Part shown: positions 25,278 to 35,075 of the stretch, one piece after another
How the letters are laid out: every line of letters starts with the position of its first letter
How positions within the stretch are numbered: position 1 is the first letter of the stretch
Assembly (NCBI GenBank): GCA_947626635.1
Contig: CANQSY010000003.1
Coordinates: 1 to 55,724 of the forward strand
Reading direction: 5' to 3'
Source of the DNA: an uncultured Akkermansia sp.
GTDB taxonomy: Bacteria > Verrucomicrobiota > Verrucomicrobiia > Verrucomicrobiales > Akkermansiaceae
DNA: 55,724 nt
Translations under genes and position numbers: made by a program
Notes under the pieces: generated by a model
What the model was told of the DNA's origin: nothing
Seen by the model: only the letters and a program-made list of their open reading frames with translations
The model's database searches: none

Positions 25278-26176
25278 GCGTACTCCGGATTCCGGCGGCG
25301 GAGGGTGGTGAGCCAGGTGGCGGGCAGAGTGGCATCGGGGAAGGTGGCGGCGTAAAGCACGGCGGCAGTGGCGGCATTCGTGTCGGTATCGCCGCCGGCA
25401 GAGACCGAACGAGTGATGGCGGCGCGCAGGGAGGGCGCGTGGAGAAGCTGGTAGAAGGCGCCCTGCAGCGTCACGAGAACCCAGCCGATGAATTCGCCAT
25501 CGTAGTCCGGCACATGGTGAAGAGAGGAGCGAAGAGCTGTCTCCACGGCGACGGTGGAGGGATGGTTCGGACCGAATGGGCTCCCCTTCCCTTGGCAGAG
25601 ACCGAGAGCATGGCGGAGAACTTGTTGAGGGGAAGCAGGGCGTCCCTTCCCTGCAGCCGTGAGGGCGTAGAGAAGCGAACCGGTGAAAACGTAATTCGCA
25701 AGGAGACAGGTGGGGTGCGGATGAGTGAGGGAGGCGTCCTCCAGGGCTGCATTCCTCCAGTCAAACCCGGGATGCTCCGCCGCCCACAGCGCGATGGGGA
25801 AGATACGCATGAGCGCGCCGTTGCCCTGCGACTCCGGGTTAAAGTGTCCCTCCAGGGAATCCTTCACCGTCTCCCCCACATCCGGAGGATCGGTGGCGAG
25901 CCAGGCGAGGTATTCCTCGCGGGTGATGTCCGGGTCGTACCCATCCGCGCGTACCAAGGCGCGCTGCAGGCAGGCGGCCATCTGCGTGTCATCCGTCACC
26001 ACACCGGCCTCACGGTCGGTTACGATGCCGAACCCGGGAACCATCTTCCTCAACCCATGCGGAAAATGAGCAACGATGTCGTAGCGGTAACAAAATTCCG
26101 CCGGCGACCCCATGGCATCCCCCGCCATGAAAGCAGACCAAAGACGAACAGAGGAGGAAGAAACAGGCATTGTCAT
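25265..26176 (-). CDS. ADP-ribosylglycohydrolase family protein
   Basis: 303 residues. The family removes ADP-ribose from modified proteins or small molecules with two metal ions. Visible motifs: GDAMGSPAEF near the N-terminus, TDDTQMA (metal-binding TDD) near residue 65, QGNGALMRIFPIAL in the middle, and SAGGDTDTNAAT (metal-binding GGDTD) near residue 260. All metal ligands seem present, so it should be active. Two ATGs are close together: 26176 and 26170. A TATAAT at 26188-26183 (minus strand) lies 6 or 12 nt before them, which by the pattern of other genes here favours 26170 and a leaderless mRNA. Substrate unknown. Confidence 0.9.
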   Translation of the reverse strand: MTMPVSSSSVRLWSAFMAGDAMGSPAEFCYRYDIVAHFPHGLRKMVPGFGIVTDREAGVVTDDTQMAACLQRALVRADGYDPDITREEYLAWLATDPPDVGETVKDSLEGHFNPESQGNGALMRIFPIALWAAEHPGFDWRNAALEDASLTHPHPTCLLANYVFTGSLLYALTAAGKGRPASPQQVLRHALGLCQGKGSPFGPNHPSTVAVETALRSSLHHVPDYDGEFIGWVLVTLQGAFYQLLHAPSLRAAITRSVSAGGDTDTNAATAAVLYAATFPDATLPATWLTTLRRRNPEYAHLL

Positions 26177-26321
26177 CAACTGATTATATACCCATTTCGC
26201 AGATTGAAAGGAATTATGACGCACTTTACACGGGTTCTGCCACGTTGGCATGTGAAGGATGTTTATTTCCTAAAAACCCGGGTAGAGTAGAAACAAGTAC
26301 CATCACATATACAAGATATCT

Positions 26322-27839
26322 ATGAACGAAAAAATTGAATTCACCGAAGAGCAAATCAAAGCAGTGGAAGATAGCCTTCATGATTGTATCAAGGATGAAT
26401 ATCGAGACTCAAAGCATGGGCTGAGAGAATACTGCATTGAAGTTTTGCAAGCACGGAGGAACTATCTGAAAATGATAGAACCCTATAAAGAGGCAGCAAA
26501 AAATATAAACAGGAAATTCACAGGAATAAAAATCGAAGAAAATAAAGTAACCGATAAAGATTTTGCCATCTTCGTGATGAAAGACAATGTCAGCAGCATC
26601 AGGTCCGGTCTGTCATATAAAATCGTGGATGGTTTTTGTCGTACAAGTGTTGGTTCGAGGGATTTTCATGGAACGCTTGAAAACTTTAAACCCTATCTAG
26701 GTGAGCCATATTCTCACTTCCTTGTGCTGCACAACAAGGGGAACTCTGTGAATTTCATTGAAGAAGCAAAGGCTATCTTCAACCACTTCCCGATAGAGAC
26801 GATGGGCAACCGGTATGATGTGCAGGGAATGGTCTTATTTCTCAGCAAGAGACCCAACTTGCAACTGATTGAGAAGTACGGTCGAGACGTGGCGGGGGTC
26901 AGAGTGGAAAAGAATGAGTTTCCCGAGGAGGTCGCTTTTTTCATCATGGAGGATGAGTTGCCTGTCGCGATGAGGAAGAATCGCCTGCGCACTCATTGTC
27001 GATTCGCTTTCCATGAGAAATCCGGGAGAAAGTCCTTTACCAACAGGCTGGATATATTGAAGGTTCATCTTCACGATGAAACGACCAAGTATTTCGTTAT
27101 CTATAACACGGATCAATCTCCCAACTTCAGGGAGGAAATGGAGGCAATCTACAACCACTTTCCCATGAAAAATCCGAGTGGCAAAAATGTCCGGGGTGTT
27201 GTGTTGTTCCTCAACGCTCCAAATGGAACAAGTGAAAAATCAATCAACAACAGCAGTCCGACCATGAGCTGGCAATTGCGAAAGCGGAAGCATATGCGTC
27301 CTGGTGAAGGCGTCCGGGAGATAAAAATGAGAGAAATCAAAAAAATGAAAGAAAATTCATTTTTTTGTGGAACGAATTTGCTTGATATCGCACAGGAAGT
27401 AGTATGGAATCGGCAGGTAACCGAAAGGGATAACATGAAAGAAAATAACAAGAAAACGGAAAAAACGAAGAAGGCTGGGAAAACGGGAAAGACGAAGGAG
27501 ACGAAAAAGACAGGGCTCGCGGAGCGTCTGGAAATGTCTGTTATGTTCTTATGGGAATCTGTGCTGGAGAAGTACCGGGGTAAGCTGAAAGGCGGGCCCG
27601 GGATGACACAGGAAACAGCGTGGGAGGTCCTGGAAAAAGAGAGTCCGGAAGCTGTCGAGTTGGAGTACGACGTGATGCGGGAGTTGTTACTGCCCCGAGC
27701 GCATAGGCAAAAACTGGTCGTAGGCGAGGATGGACGGCGTTACGACGTGCATGAGATATGCAGCGAGGGGAGAAAGGAATCCGGCAAGCTGCAGATGTGG
27801 TTTGACATAACCGCTTATTGGGAAAACTTGCACGATTGA
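26322..27839 (+). CDS. Unknown protein with tandemly duplicated domain
   Basis: 505 residues, not recognised. Residues ~77-176 and ~200-298 are two copies of one domain: each has an N-terminal (F/I)FVM-like strand followed by D, a basic stretch, then Y..F(L/V)(L/I)(H/Y)N, NF.EE..AI(F/Y)NHFP and V.G(M/V)VLFL. A low-complexity lysine/threonine linker (KKTEKTKKAGKTGKTKETKK) separates these from a C-terminal domain ending in WFDITAYWENLHD. A 37-bp stretch shared with the upstream region of the 10547 ankyrin gene lies inside the frame (27351-27387), and a further ATG stands at 27435. The frame may thus be a fusion of two genes, the second running 27435-27839. It ends 23 nt before the PIF1-like helicase gene. 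Confidence 0.65.
   Translation: MNEKIEFTEEQIKAVEDSLHDCIKDEYRDSKHGLREYCIEVLQARRNYLKMIEPYKEAAKNINRKFTGIKIEENKVTDKDFAIFVMKDNVSSIRSGLSYKIVDGFCRTSVGSRDFHGTLENFKPYLGEPYSHFLVLHNKGNSVNFIEEAKAIFNHFPIETMGNRYDVQGMVLFLSKRPNLQLIEKYGRDVAGVRVEKNEFPEEVAFFIMEDELPVAMRKNRLRTHCRFAFHEKSGRKSFTNRLDILKVHLHDETTKYFVIYNTDQSPNFREEMEAIYNHFPMKNPSGKNVRGVVLFLNAPNGTSEKSINNSSPTMSWQLRKRKHMRPGEGVREIKMREIKKMKENSFFCGTNLLDIAQEVVWNRQVTERDNMKENNKKTEKTKKAGKTGKTKETKKTGLAERLEMSVMFLWESVLEKYRGKLKGGPGMTQETAWEVLEKESPEAVELEYDVMRELLLPRAHRQKLVVGEDGRRYDVHEICSEGRKESGKLQMWFDITAYWENLHD
27351..27387 (+). repeat. 37-bp repeat shared with 10406-10442
   Basis: Differs at two positions from 10406-10442. Here it encodes ENSFFCGTNLLDI within a continuous frame, whereas the other copy sits in a presumed non-coding leader. 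It ends 47 nt before an internal ATG at 27435. Confidence 0.6.
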
Positions 27840-27862
27840 GGATTCGGTGATATTCTGGAGAC

Positions 27863-29398
27863 GTGAACAACGTCGCCACGATGCTCGAGAGCCTCATCCA
27901 CAGGATAGCAGGACGCACGAAACATGCTGAACAAGAAATGCCTAAGGATGTCCGCCCTCAGGAAGTGAGTTCGAAAAAGGGCTCGCGCAAGCAGCAAAAG
28001 AAAGCCCCTAAAGAACCGGAGGCGAAGGCGCGACGGGTCAACAAGACATCCGCCAAGGGGAAAACGCCGCGCAAGGCAAAGGAATGTCCGACGGATGACA
28101 CCTTCCGTGCGGTCATGCGGTTGATCAGGGAGGGGCGCAACCTGTTTATCACCGGCGGCGCAGGCGTCGGTAAATCCTATTTGCTGCACCAGATCAAGGA
28201 AGAGCTGGGCGATAAGTTGCATGTGACGAGCACAACGGGGATATCGGCGCTCAATGTGGGCGGACAGACGCTGCACTCCTGGTCCTATATCGGCATTGCA
28301 GACAGGAGCGTGGAAAGTGTGGTCGCCGGCATCATGGAGAACCCGATCAGGAGGAGAATCCTTACCCAATGTGAAATCGTGGCCATTGATGAGATATCGA
28401 TGCTCGACGACTTCACGCTTGATTACATCAACGAGGTGCTCAAGAATGTCCGGAACAATGAGATGCCCTTTGGCGGCATTCAGGTGTTGATTTTTGGCGA
28501 TTTCTTTCAGTTGCCGCCGGTCATGATGAAGAAGAAGGGACGCAATTACTGTTTCCGGAGTACAGCATGGCAGGAGCTGGACCTCTGCCCGATTGTTTTG
28601 ACGGAGGTGAAGCGACAGACGGACGCAGCGATGGCCGAGGCCCTGAACCATTTCCGTACCGGGGACATCAGGGAAGAGGATGTGCGGCTCCTTCAGAGTC
28701 GGGAGGTGCCCCCTTCAGAGAAATTACCGGATGATGTCCTGCAGATATTCGGTGCGAATCGGGACGCTGATGAGCTGAACCAGAGGAAGTTGTACGCCTT
28801 GAAGACGAAATCCGTCTTTTTCCGTGCGAAGGACGAATTTTATCGTTATAAGCGAGACGGACGTAAAGAGACAATTTGTATCTCACAGGATGGGACGGAT
28901 GATCTGAGACCGGAAGAGCGAAAGATATGGGAAGATTTCGACAGAGACTGCAAGGCTCCCAGCGTGCTTGAGCTCCGATTGGGATGTCGCGTCATGTTGT
29001 TGATCAACATTGATGTGAGGGGAGGACTCGTGAACGGGACGTGCGGCACGGTGACGAAGCTGGGAGAGGATCACATCGAGGTGCTGTTTGACGGACAAGC
29101 TGCTCCTTGGGCTCTCGAGACAGAAAAGTTCGACTGCATGCGCGGCGAACAAGTGATCACAGAGCGCGAGCAATATCCACTCCGCCTCGCCTATGGCATC
29201 ACCATCCATAAATCGCAGGGGATGACCTTCGATCGGTTGATTGTGCACATGAATAAGATATTCGACTTCGGGCAGGCTTACGTGGCGCTCAGTCGAACCC
29301 GTACTCTCGGAGGTCTCTTCATTCGCTCGTTCTCGCGTCGCTTGATCGCCGCTGATCCATGCGTCATTCAGTTTTATGAGGAACTCCGCAGGGAATAA
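27863..29398 (+). CDS. PIF1-like DNA helicase
   Basis: 511 residues, superfamily 1B 5'-3' helicase of the PIF1/RecD2 type. After a ~75-residue basic, probably disordered N-terminus come Walker A GGAGVGKS (98-105), motif Ia (TTGISALNVGG.TLHSW), motif II DEISML, motif III FGDFFQLPPV, and C-terminal motifs GCRVMLLIN...GLVNGTCG, HKSQGMTFDR and YVALSRTR. All motifs needed for ATPase and unwinding are present. Bacterial PIF1 enzymes unwind G-quadruplexes and forked DNA; the role here is unknown. The GTG at 27863 is the first start, with an in-frame ATG at 27881. Probably transcribed with the preceding gene. The composite repeat begins directly after the stop. Confidence 0.92.
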   Translation: MNNVATMLESLIHRIAGRTKHAEQEMPKDVRPQEVSSKKGSRKQQKKAPKEPEAKARRVNKTSAKGKTPRKAKECPTDDTFRAVMRLIREGRNLFITGGAGVGKSYLLHQIKEELGDKLHVTSTTGISALNVGGQTLHSWSYIGIADRSVESVVAGIMENPIRRRILTQCEIVAIDEISMLDDFTLDYINEVLKNVRNNEMPFGGIQVLIFGDFFQLPPVMMKKKGRNYCFRSTAWQELDLCPIVLTEVKRQTDAAMAEALNHFRTGDIREEDVRLLQSREVPPSEKLPDDVLQIFGANRDADELNQRKLYALKTKSVFFRAKDEFYRYKRDGRKETICISQDGTDDLRPEERKIWEDFDRDCKAPSVLELRLGCRVMLLINIDVRGGLVNGTCGTVTKLGEDHIEVLFDGQAAPWALETEKFDCMRGEQVITEREQYPLRLAYGITIHKSQGMTFDRLIVHMNKIFDFGQAYVALSRTRTLGGLFIRSFSRRLIAADPCVIQFYEELRRE

Positions 29399-29399
29399 G

Positions 29400-29512
29400 G
29401 CGCGGGGCGCCTAGCGGCGCCTATTTACGATTTACGAATTACGATTTACGATTTCGGGGAATTCGCGCGCTATGCGCGGGGAAGCGAAGCAGTAGCGTAG
29501 CGGAATTTCAGG
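29400..29512 (+). repeat. Composite intergenic repeat
   Basis: GGGCGCCTAGCGGCGCC, then TATTTACGATTTACGA with a variant unit (ATTACGA), TTTCGGGGAATTCGCGCGC, then GAAGCAGTAGCGTAGCGGAA. First of two in direct tandem order in the 884-bp gap before sbcD. Confidence 0.8.
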
Positions 29513-29549
29513 GTTAACGGTGATGAATAGCTAGAAAGGGAAGAAGAAG

Positions 29550-29662
29550 CGCCAGAGGCGCTGGGCTGCGCCTATTTACGATTTACGATTTTCGATTTAC
29601 GATTTCGGGGAATTAGCGCGCTATGCGCGTTCCTGCAAAGCAATAGCGTAGCGGAAGTCTTG
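29550..29662 (+). repeat. Composite intergenic repeat
   Basis: GCGCTGGGCTGCGCC, TTTACGA units (one mutated to TTTTCGA), TTTCGGGGAATTAGCGCGC, then CAAAGCAATAGCGTAGCGGA. About 150 bp after the previous member and in the same orientation. The remaining part of the gap (29663-30282) is A+T-rich with no gene seen; it holds the sbcD promoter region. Confidence 0.8.
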
Positions 29663-30016
29663 AAATGATGGTGGTGATAGAAGATTTTGTTAGGACAGGT
29701 GTTCCGGCACGGCGGCTTGTTATGAGGATTGAGTTCTTAGGCTATGTGAGTTAAAGTTACTTCCGGTGCCCCATTATAGCGCCATGTGATTAGTGAGCCT
29801 CCGGAGAAATAACATCCAAGATTGCCGCTTCTTCTGATGGTTGTGCCGACCCCTTCCCTCCCCTGAAAACACATCTTTCATCACCCCGTCCGAAAAACAC
29901 AAAATAACAACTAGATTTGTTAATACATAATAATAAAAGATATGGGTCGATTATTGTATTGTGGCGCGATTCGTCCGACTACATCCCGCGTTCTGTATGG
30001 TATCATATGAGACGTC

Positions 30017-30032
30017 ATATGTCAAGACATAT
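30017..30032. promoter_or_regulatory. Palindrome upstream of sbcD
   Basis: ATATGTCAAGACATAT is a 7-bp inverted repeat with a 2-bp spacer, about 250 bp upstream of sbcD in an A+T-rich gap. It could be a repressor site; no regulator is assignable. Confidence 0.35.
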
Positions 30033-30282
30033 TTCATAGTGGACTATTTATAAATTGATTACGCGAAACAGAAAAATCACGATTTTGAAAAATTTTTCTT
30101 TACTTTTGCAAGAATTTATGTTAAGGAATACATCGTCGGCAGGCAAAAGAAGGAACCACCGGTCCAACGAAGGCTGCAAAACATTTCCGAAACAACATAT
30201 AAAAACATAATTATAAACAGAATATAAGAAAATAAGCTTAACAGGTTTATAAATAAACAATAAAACAAGCAATAGAGCAACT

Positions 30283-31512
30283 ATGAAAATCATTCATACA
30301 GCGGACTGGCATTTAGGGAATCGTCTCATGGATCGTAGTCGGGCGAAAGAACAGGGGGAATTTTTGCAATGGCTGTTGGAGCTGACCGATCAGGAGAAAC
30401 CGGATGCATTGATCATCAGTGGAGATGTGTTTGATACGGGGACACCCGGGGAAGGAACGAGGGAGATGTATTACAAATTTTTAAGTCAGGCGGATGAGAG
30501 AGGGTGTCACCAGGTAGTGGTGACAGCCGGGAATCACGACAGCGTTGCGCAGATGGAAAGTGCGAGACCTTTTCTAGGACGCTTTCACTGTCAGATGGTT
30601 ACAAAAATAGCGGCAGAGGAGGAAGAGAAAGCACTCATTGAGGTTCAAGGGGATGGGGGCGAGGTGAAGGGGTTAATATGTGCCATACCGTATTTACGTC
30701 CCGCCGATGCATCTGTGTCGACAGAAGAGAGGGATGAGGAGGGGAATAGTTTATCTTATAGGTTGGGTATCAATCGCATGGTGGTTAGAATAGGCCAGTT
30801 GGCCGCGTGTTGGAAGGAGGCGCATCCCGGAAAGCCGGTAGTTGCCATGGGGCATTTGCCGGTTCTTGGGGTAGAGCGTACGAATTCCACACGCGACCAA
30901 CTTGGCACTATTGAAGTTGTCAGTGAATCTATTTTTCCACATACATTTGATTATGTGGCGTTAGGACATATTCACAAGGCATCAGATCCAGAAAAGGGGA
31001 GGATTCTGTATAGCGGGAGTCCGCTGGCCATGGGAGTGGATGAGGCGCAATACAAGCACTATGTTTTTGTTGTAGATGTGGGGGAGAAACTCGACGTCCG
31101 GGCGGTAGAGGTGCCGAAATTTACGGATTTTGTGCAGAGGAAGTGCATGAATCGTGCGGAGTTGGATGAGATGTTGGACGGCATACTCCGCAGGACCGGG
31201 GAGCAAACGGCGCCCATCTGGTTGTCGGTGCAGTATTACGGCGGAGATCTGACTCCCAACGAATTGAATGCCATTGTACGCCGGAGATTGCCCGAGGAGA
31301 GCGTGCCGTGCATCCTCACAAAGAGAGCCCTTGAGGAAGCCATACCGGCAAAACAAGCTGTGGTGACAGGCGACTCGCTGTCAAACTATACGCCTGAGAC
31401 ACTCTTTGAGCGCCGCATGGGGGAGTACATCGCCGAGCATCCGGGGATGGAGGGACGCCGGGAGAAGCTGAAGAGCATGTTCATGGAGGCATTGAGCGAA
31501 GCAATATCTTAA
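30283..31512 (+). CDS. sbcD: Exonuclease SbcD (Mre11 type)
   Basis: 409 residues. Nuclease subunit of the SbcCD complex, which cuts DNA hairpins and processes blocked ends. The calcineurin-like phosphoesterase motifs are complete: HTADWHLGN (I), SGDVFDTG (II), GNHDS (III), MGHLPV (IV) and LGHIHK (V). The C-terminal ~150 residues form the capping and SbcC-binding part. Length is normal. The start is preceded by an A-rich leader (AGCAATAGAGCAACT) without a ribosome site. sbcC follows after 21 nt, so the two form an operon. Confidence 0.95.
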   Translation: MKIIHTADWHLGNRLMDRSRAKEQGEFLQWLLELTDQEKPDALIISGDVFDTGTPGEGTREMYYKFLSQADERGCHQVVVTAGNHDSVAQMESARPFLGRFHCQMVTKIAAEEEEKALIEVQGDGGEVKGLICAIPYLRPADASVSTEERDEEGNSLSYRLGINRMVVRIGQLAACWKEAHPGKPVVAMGHLPVLGVERTNSTRDQLGTIEVVSESIFPHTFDYVALGHIHKASDPEKGRILYSGSPLAMGVDEAQYKHYVFVVDVGEKLDVRAVEVPKFTDFVQRKCMNRAELDEMLDGILRRTGEQTAPIWLSVQYYGGDLTPNELNAIVRRRLPEESVPCILTKRALEEAIPAKQAVVTGDSLSNYTPETLFERRMGEYIAEHPGMEGRREKLKSMFMEALSEAIS

Positions 31513-31533
31513 TAAACAAACCATCAAGAAATA

Positions 31534-34500
31534 ATGAAAATACTGAAAATTGAATGGAGCAACATCAACTCGCTCGTCGGCGAGTTCAGCATCGATTTCA
31601 CTCATCCCTCCATTGCCAATGGGGAGTTGTTTAGCATCAGCGGACCGACCGGATCCGGAAAGTCAAGCATCCTGGACGCCATTTTCTTTGCGTTGTACGC
31701 GACGACGCCACGACAAAAGAGCAGCAACGGCATCTCAACCATGTACAATGAAATCATGAGCGTGGGGTGTCGGGAATGCTGGGCGAGGTTGACCTTTGAG
31801 TCGAAAGGGAAGCGCTATGAGGTGAGCACGCGACAGCATCGCACGAAACCGCACCGCGCCAAAAAAGAGCAGACAGACTCGTCGATGAATGATAAGAAAC
31901 GCCCGATTTTCAACCAGCCGGAGCGCGAGTTATGCCTCCTGGAATACGTCAACAACCGGTGGCGGTCGAAAATGTTAGCGAATAGAACCAGAGGGGCCAA
32001 AGGGGACACAGGAGTGACTCAACTGGTGGAGAAGATTACAGGGCTTAACTTCGAAAATGCACGCGGCAGCTTTATTCTTTCACAAGGAGAATTTGCCCGC
32101 TTCCTGCAAGCGGGTGGCAAAGCGCGAGCGGATATCCTCTCCACGATAACCGGGACACAAATTTACGAGAAGATCGGGGAAGTGGTGGCAGGGAAGTGCA
32201 ACAAGCTGGAGACGCAGAGAGCCAGCCTGCAGCAAAGAGACATCCTGCCCGCAGAGGACAGAAAGGCGATGGAACAAGAACTGGCTGAACGGGAGGAGCA
32301 ACAAAAGGTAAAAAATCAGGAAGCAACCCATTGCAAGGAAGGCATGAAGTGGTTGGAGTCGGTGGCTGCCGCGCAAGAAAAACTCCGGCAGGCAGAGGAG
32401 CGAGACGCTACGGCAAGGGACAAATGTCGGACGTTTGTCGAGGAAGGGTGGGGAGTCAAGCTGCAACAAGGGCAGGCCGCCAAGGAGATTCAACCTGTGT
32501 ACCAGCGCCTGCTGGATCATCGGAAAGAATGCGACAAGTTGCGTAAGGATTTGACAGAGTCTCAGGAAAAATTGAAGCAGGAACGGCACAACGTGGAACA
32601 GGCGCTGGAAAAGCGGGAAACTGTCAAAAAACGCTATGACAGCGAAATGCCGGTTTACAAAAAACAGCGCGACACGATTCTTCAGCGCCTCCTGCCCCTT
32701 GAGGAGAAGTTGAAACAGGCGCAAGAGACCCTTGAGGAAAAGCAGAAGGAGACAACGGCGGCGCTGGAGACTGCTCGCGCCGGAGGCGTGGACGTCAAGG
32801 CGTCCGACGAGGAGATTGAGCGGCTACGCAAGGAATATGAAAAGACGGTGACCCGACGGAAAGAGCTCATCGCTTATGAGGGAGGGTCAAGTGCCTTGCC
32901 GCTCGTGAAAAATCATCTGGCGGAACTCGTCAAGGCCGCCAAGCGGGTGCAGGGTGAACCCATCGAGGATATTCCGACAACGGAGGAGGTGCGCAAGCAA
33001 AAAGAGCATTGGGAGCAGAGAGGAAAGCAACTGGAGGCATCCGGTACCATGGAGGAGTTAGAGAAGAGTCTCTCGCTCCTGCGCGAGGTACAGCAGGCGG
33101 CCGGTCGGTATCAAAATGCGCAGAAGACGCATCAAGAGGCGGAGAGTCAGCTCAAGGTCTCACGCGAGAAATTGCAGGCGCTTCCGGATCTCAGCGAGGT
33201 CGAGAAGGAAGTGAGAGCCGCCGAAAATGACTTCGCTCGCATGAAGGAGCTGCATGGTCTCAAACTGCAGCTGGCGGATTTGTATGATCGCTTCCGGAAC
33301 CATGAGTTTGAATGTTGTCCGTGCTGCGGAGCGAAAGAGCCGGGGAAGCGTCCGGCTTCCGTGGAGGACGATATGCTGAAGACCGTGCAAAAACGATACA
33401 AGGACCTCGACAAGAAAAGAGCCGAGCTCAAGAAGCAACGGGATGAGGCAAGCGCGGCGGAAGCTCGAGCCCAGGGAGCGGAACAAGCCGCAGCCGAGCA
33501 GGCAAAAGAAGCGCGACAAGAGCTGGAGAAAGCCCTGACCGCTGCTCAGATGAAAGAGGTCCCGAACCATCCGGAAAACAGGGAGAAGGAAATTTCAGAG
33601 ACGATAGCAGCGTGGAAAAAATATGCGGCAGACGGCGAGGCGCTGGTCAAGCTGGCTGAGTGTGCGGAGAAATTCGAGGAATTGATCACCACGCTGTCCC
33701 CTTTCTGCAAGGTTGAGACGCGGCGCTTCGATGACGCACAGAAGGCGGTGGCGAAGCTGGAGAAGGCAGCTACGGAGTTCACCCTCTTGCAACAGACGAT
33801 GCAAGAGCAGGAAAAGGCCCTGGCAGCCGCCGAAAAACTCAACTTGCAGAAAAAGACAGAGCTCAAACACCGGGAGGAGCTGGTCAAGCTCGCCGAGGAA
33901 GGTCTGAAAAAGGCGAAGGAGACATCCTCCCATCTTGCTCAGGCACGAAAAGATTTGTGGGACCCGGAAGAAACCGGTCAGGCGGCACAAGCCCGTATCG
34001 AGCGTTTGATCAACACCTTGGAACAACAGGTCACCACGTCCACCAAGAAACTGAACGACGCCGAAGGGGAAGAAGCCCGGTGTGAGGAACGTTGCAAATT
34101 GCTGGCCGAAAATGCAGATGCTGCAGAAAAAGCTGTATCCGCCGGCGAACAAGAACTGACCACCGCCATCCGGGAAAATCACCTGCGTGACTTGGGAGAA
34201 TTCCTGTCGGCCAGGGAATGGATGTCCATGTGTGATGAACTCGTTGCGAGAAAAGCCGCCCTCGATAAAAACCGCGTTGACGCCGCGGCACAGCTCGGTG
34301 TTTATCAAAAGGAAGTTGAAGGACTGCGGCAACAAGCCCTCACAACCAAGTCAGCCGAACAGCTGCGCTCAGAACTCGAGGCGGCCGAGCAGGCCATCTC
34401 TTTCCAAGAGGAAAAAATACGCGAAATCATCGCTAAGTTGAAGAACGATGAGGAGGCTCGCGCCTACAACACGTCACTGGCTGCTCAGGCGGCCGATCTG

Positions 34501-35052
34501 GATGCCCAGGTGGAAGCTTGGAAACAGCTGGCTGACGTGATCGGCACAACTCGTTCCAGAGAGGGTTTCAAGCTGTATGCCCAGCAAATATCGTTCGATG
34601 TCCTTATCGCGGCGGCCAATCAGCACCTGCGTAATTTGTCCGGACGTTACACGCTGCGGCAGAAGAGAGATGGAAAGTTCGGTCTGGAGGTGATTGATCA
34701 CATGGTGGACGACGTAGCCGGACGAGATTCATCCAACCTGTCGGGCGGGGAGAGCTTTGTCGTGAGTCTCGCACTTGCGCTGGGGTTGTCGCATCTGACC
34801 GGTGGGGACACGAGTTTTGACACCCTGTTCCTCGATGAAGGGTTCGGGACGTTGGACAGCGAAACGTTGGAGCAGGTCCTCACTTGTCTCGACGCATTAC
34901 GGGCAGAAGGCAAAACGATAGGCATTATATCACACGTCCGGGAGCTGCATGAGCGCATGCCCGCCTCGGGACGACTCGAGGTGGAGCCTATCCCCGGAAC
35001 GGGACGGTCCGTGATCAAACCTCATCCCGCTGTGACCTACCGCGCCGCTTGA
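31534..35052 (+). CDS. sbcC: Exonuclease SbcC (Rad50 type ATPase)
   Basis: 1172 residues. SMC-like ATPase partner of SbcD. The N-terminus carries Walker A GPTGSGKSSILDAI (~36-49) and the Q-loop region FILSQGEFARFL. A long antiparallel coiled coil (about residues 230-1010) is interrupted near 594-600 by the zinc hook ECCPCCG, where CPCC supplies the metal ligands. The C-terminal lobe has the signature LSGGESFVVSLALALG and Walker B TLFLDEGFGTLD. All catalytic elements are intact. The coiled coil is rich in glutamate, lysine and alanine. Translation starts after ACCATCAAGAAATA, with no ribosome site. Confidence 0.95.
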   Translation: MKILKIEWSNINSLVGEFSIDFTHPSIANGELFSISGPTGSGKSSILDAIFFALYATTPRQKSSNGISTMYNEIMSVGCRECWARLTFESKGKRYEVSTRQHRTKPHRAKKEQTDSSMNDKKRPIFNQPERELCLLEYVNNRWRSKMLANRTRGAKGDTGVTQLVEKITGLNFENARGSFILSQGEFARFLQAGGKARADILSTITGTQIYEKIGEVVAGKCNKLETQRASLQQRDILPAEDRKAMEQELAEREEQQKVKNQEATHCKEGMKWLESVAAAQEKLRQAEERDATARDKCRTFVEEGWGVKLQQGQAAKEIQPVYQRLLDHRKECDKLRKDLTESQEKLKQERHNVEQALEKRETVKKRYDSEMPVYKKQRDTILQRLLPLEEKLKQAQETLEEKQKETTAALETARAGGVDVKASDEEIERLRKEYEKTVTRRKELIAYEGGSSALPLVKNHLAELVKAAKRVQGEPIEDIPTTEEVRKQKEHWEQRGKQLEASGTMEELEKSLSLLREVQQAAGRYQNAQKTHQEAESQLKVSREKLQALPDLSEVEKEVRAAENDFARMKELHGLKLQLADLYDRFRNHEFECCPCCGAKEPGKRPASVEDDMLKTVQKRYKDLDKKRAELKKQRDEASAAEARAQGAEQAAAEQAKEARQELEKALTAAQMKEVPNHPENREKEISETIAAWKKYAADGEALVKLAECAEKFEELITTLSPFCKVETRRFDDAQKAVAKLEKAATEFTLLQQTMQEQEKALAAAEKLNLQKKTELKHREELVKLAEEGLKKAKETSSHLAQARKDLWDPEETGQAAQARIERLINTLEQQVTTSTKKLNDAEGEEARCEERCKLLAENADAAEKAVSAGEQELTTAIRENHLRDLGEFLSAREWMSMCDELVARKAALDKNRVDAAAQLGVYQKEVEGLRQQALTTKSAEQLRSELEAAEQAISFQEEKIREIIAKLKNDEEARAYNTSLAAQAADLDAQVEAWKQLADVIGTTRSREGFKLYAQQISFDVLIAAANQHLRNLSGRYTLRQKRDGKFGLEVIDHMVDDVAGRDSSNLSGGESFVVSLALALGLSHLTGGDTSFDTLFLDEGFGTLDSETLEQVLTCLDALRAEGKTIGIISHVRELHERMPASGRLEVEPIPGTGRSVIKPHPAVTYRAA

Positions 35053-35075
35053 TTCATTTTTAACACGATAGAACA

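Noticed and set aside
25274..26290. Long plus-strand frame opposite the ADP-ribosylglycohydrolase gene
   Set aside because: Glycine/arginine-rich composition typical of antisense to a G+C-rich gene, while the minus strand has full catalytic motifs.
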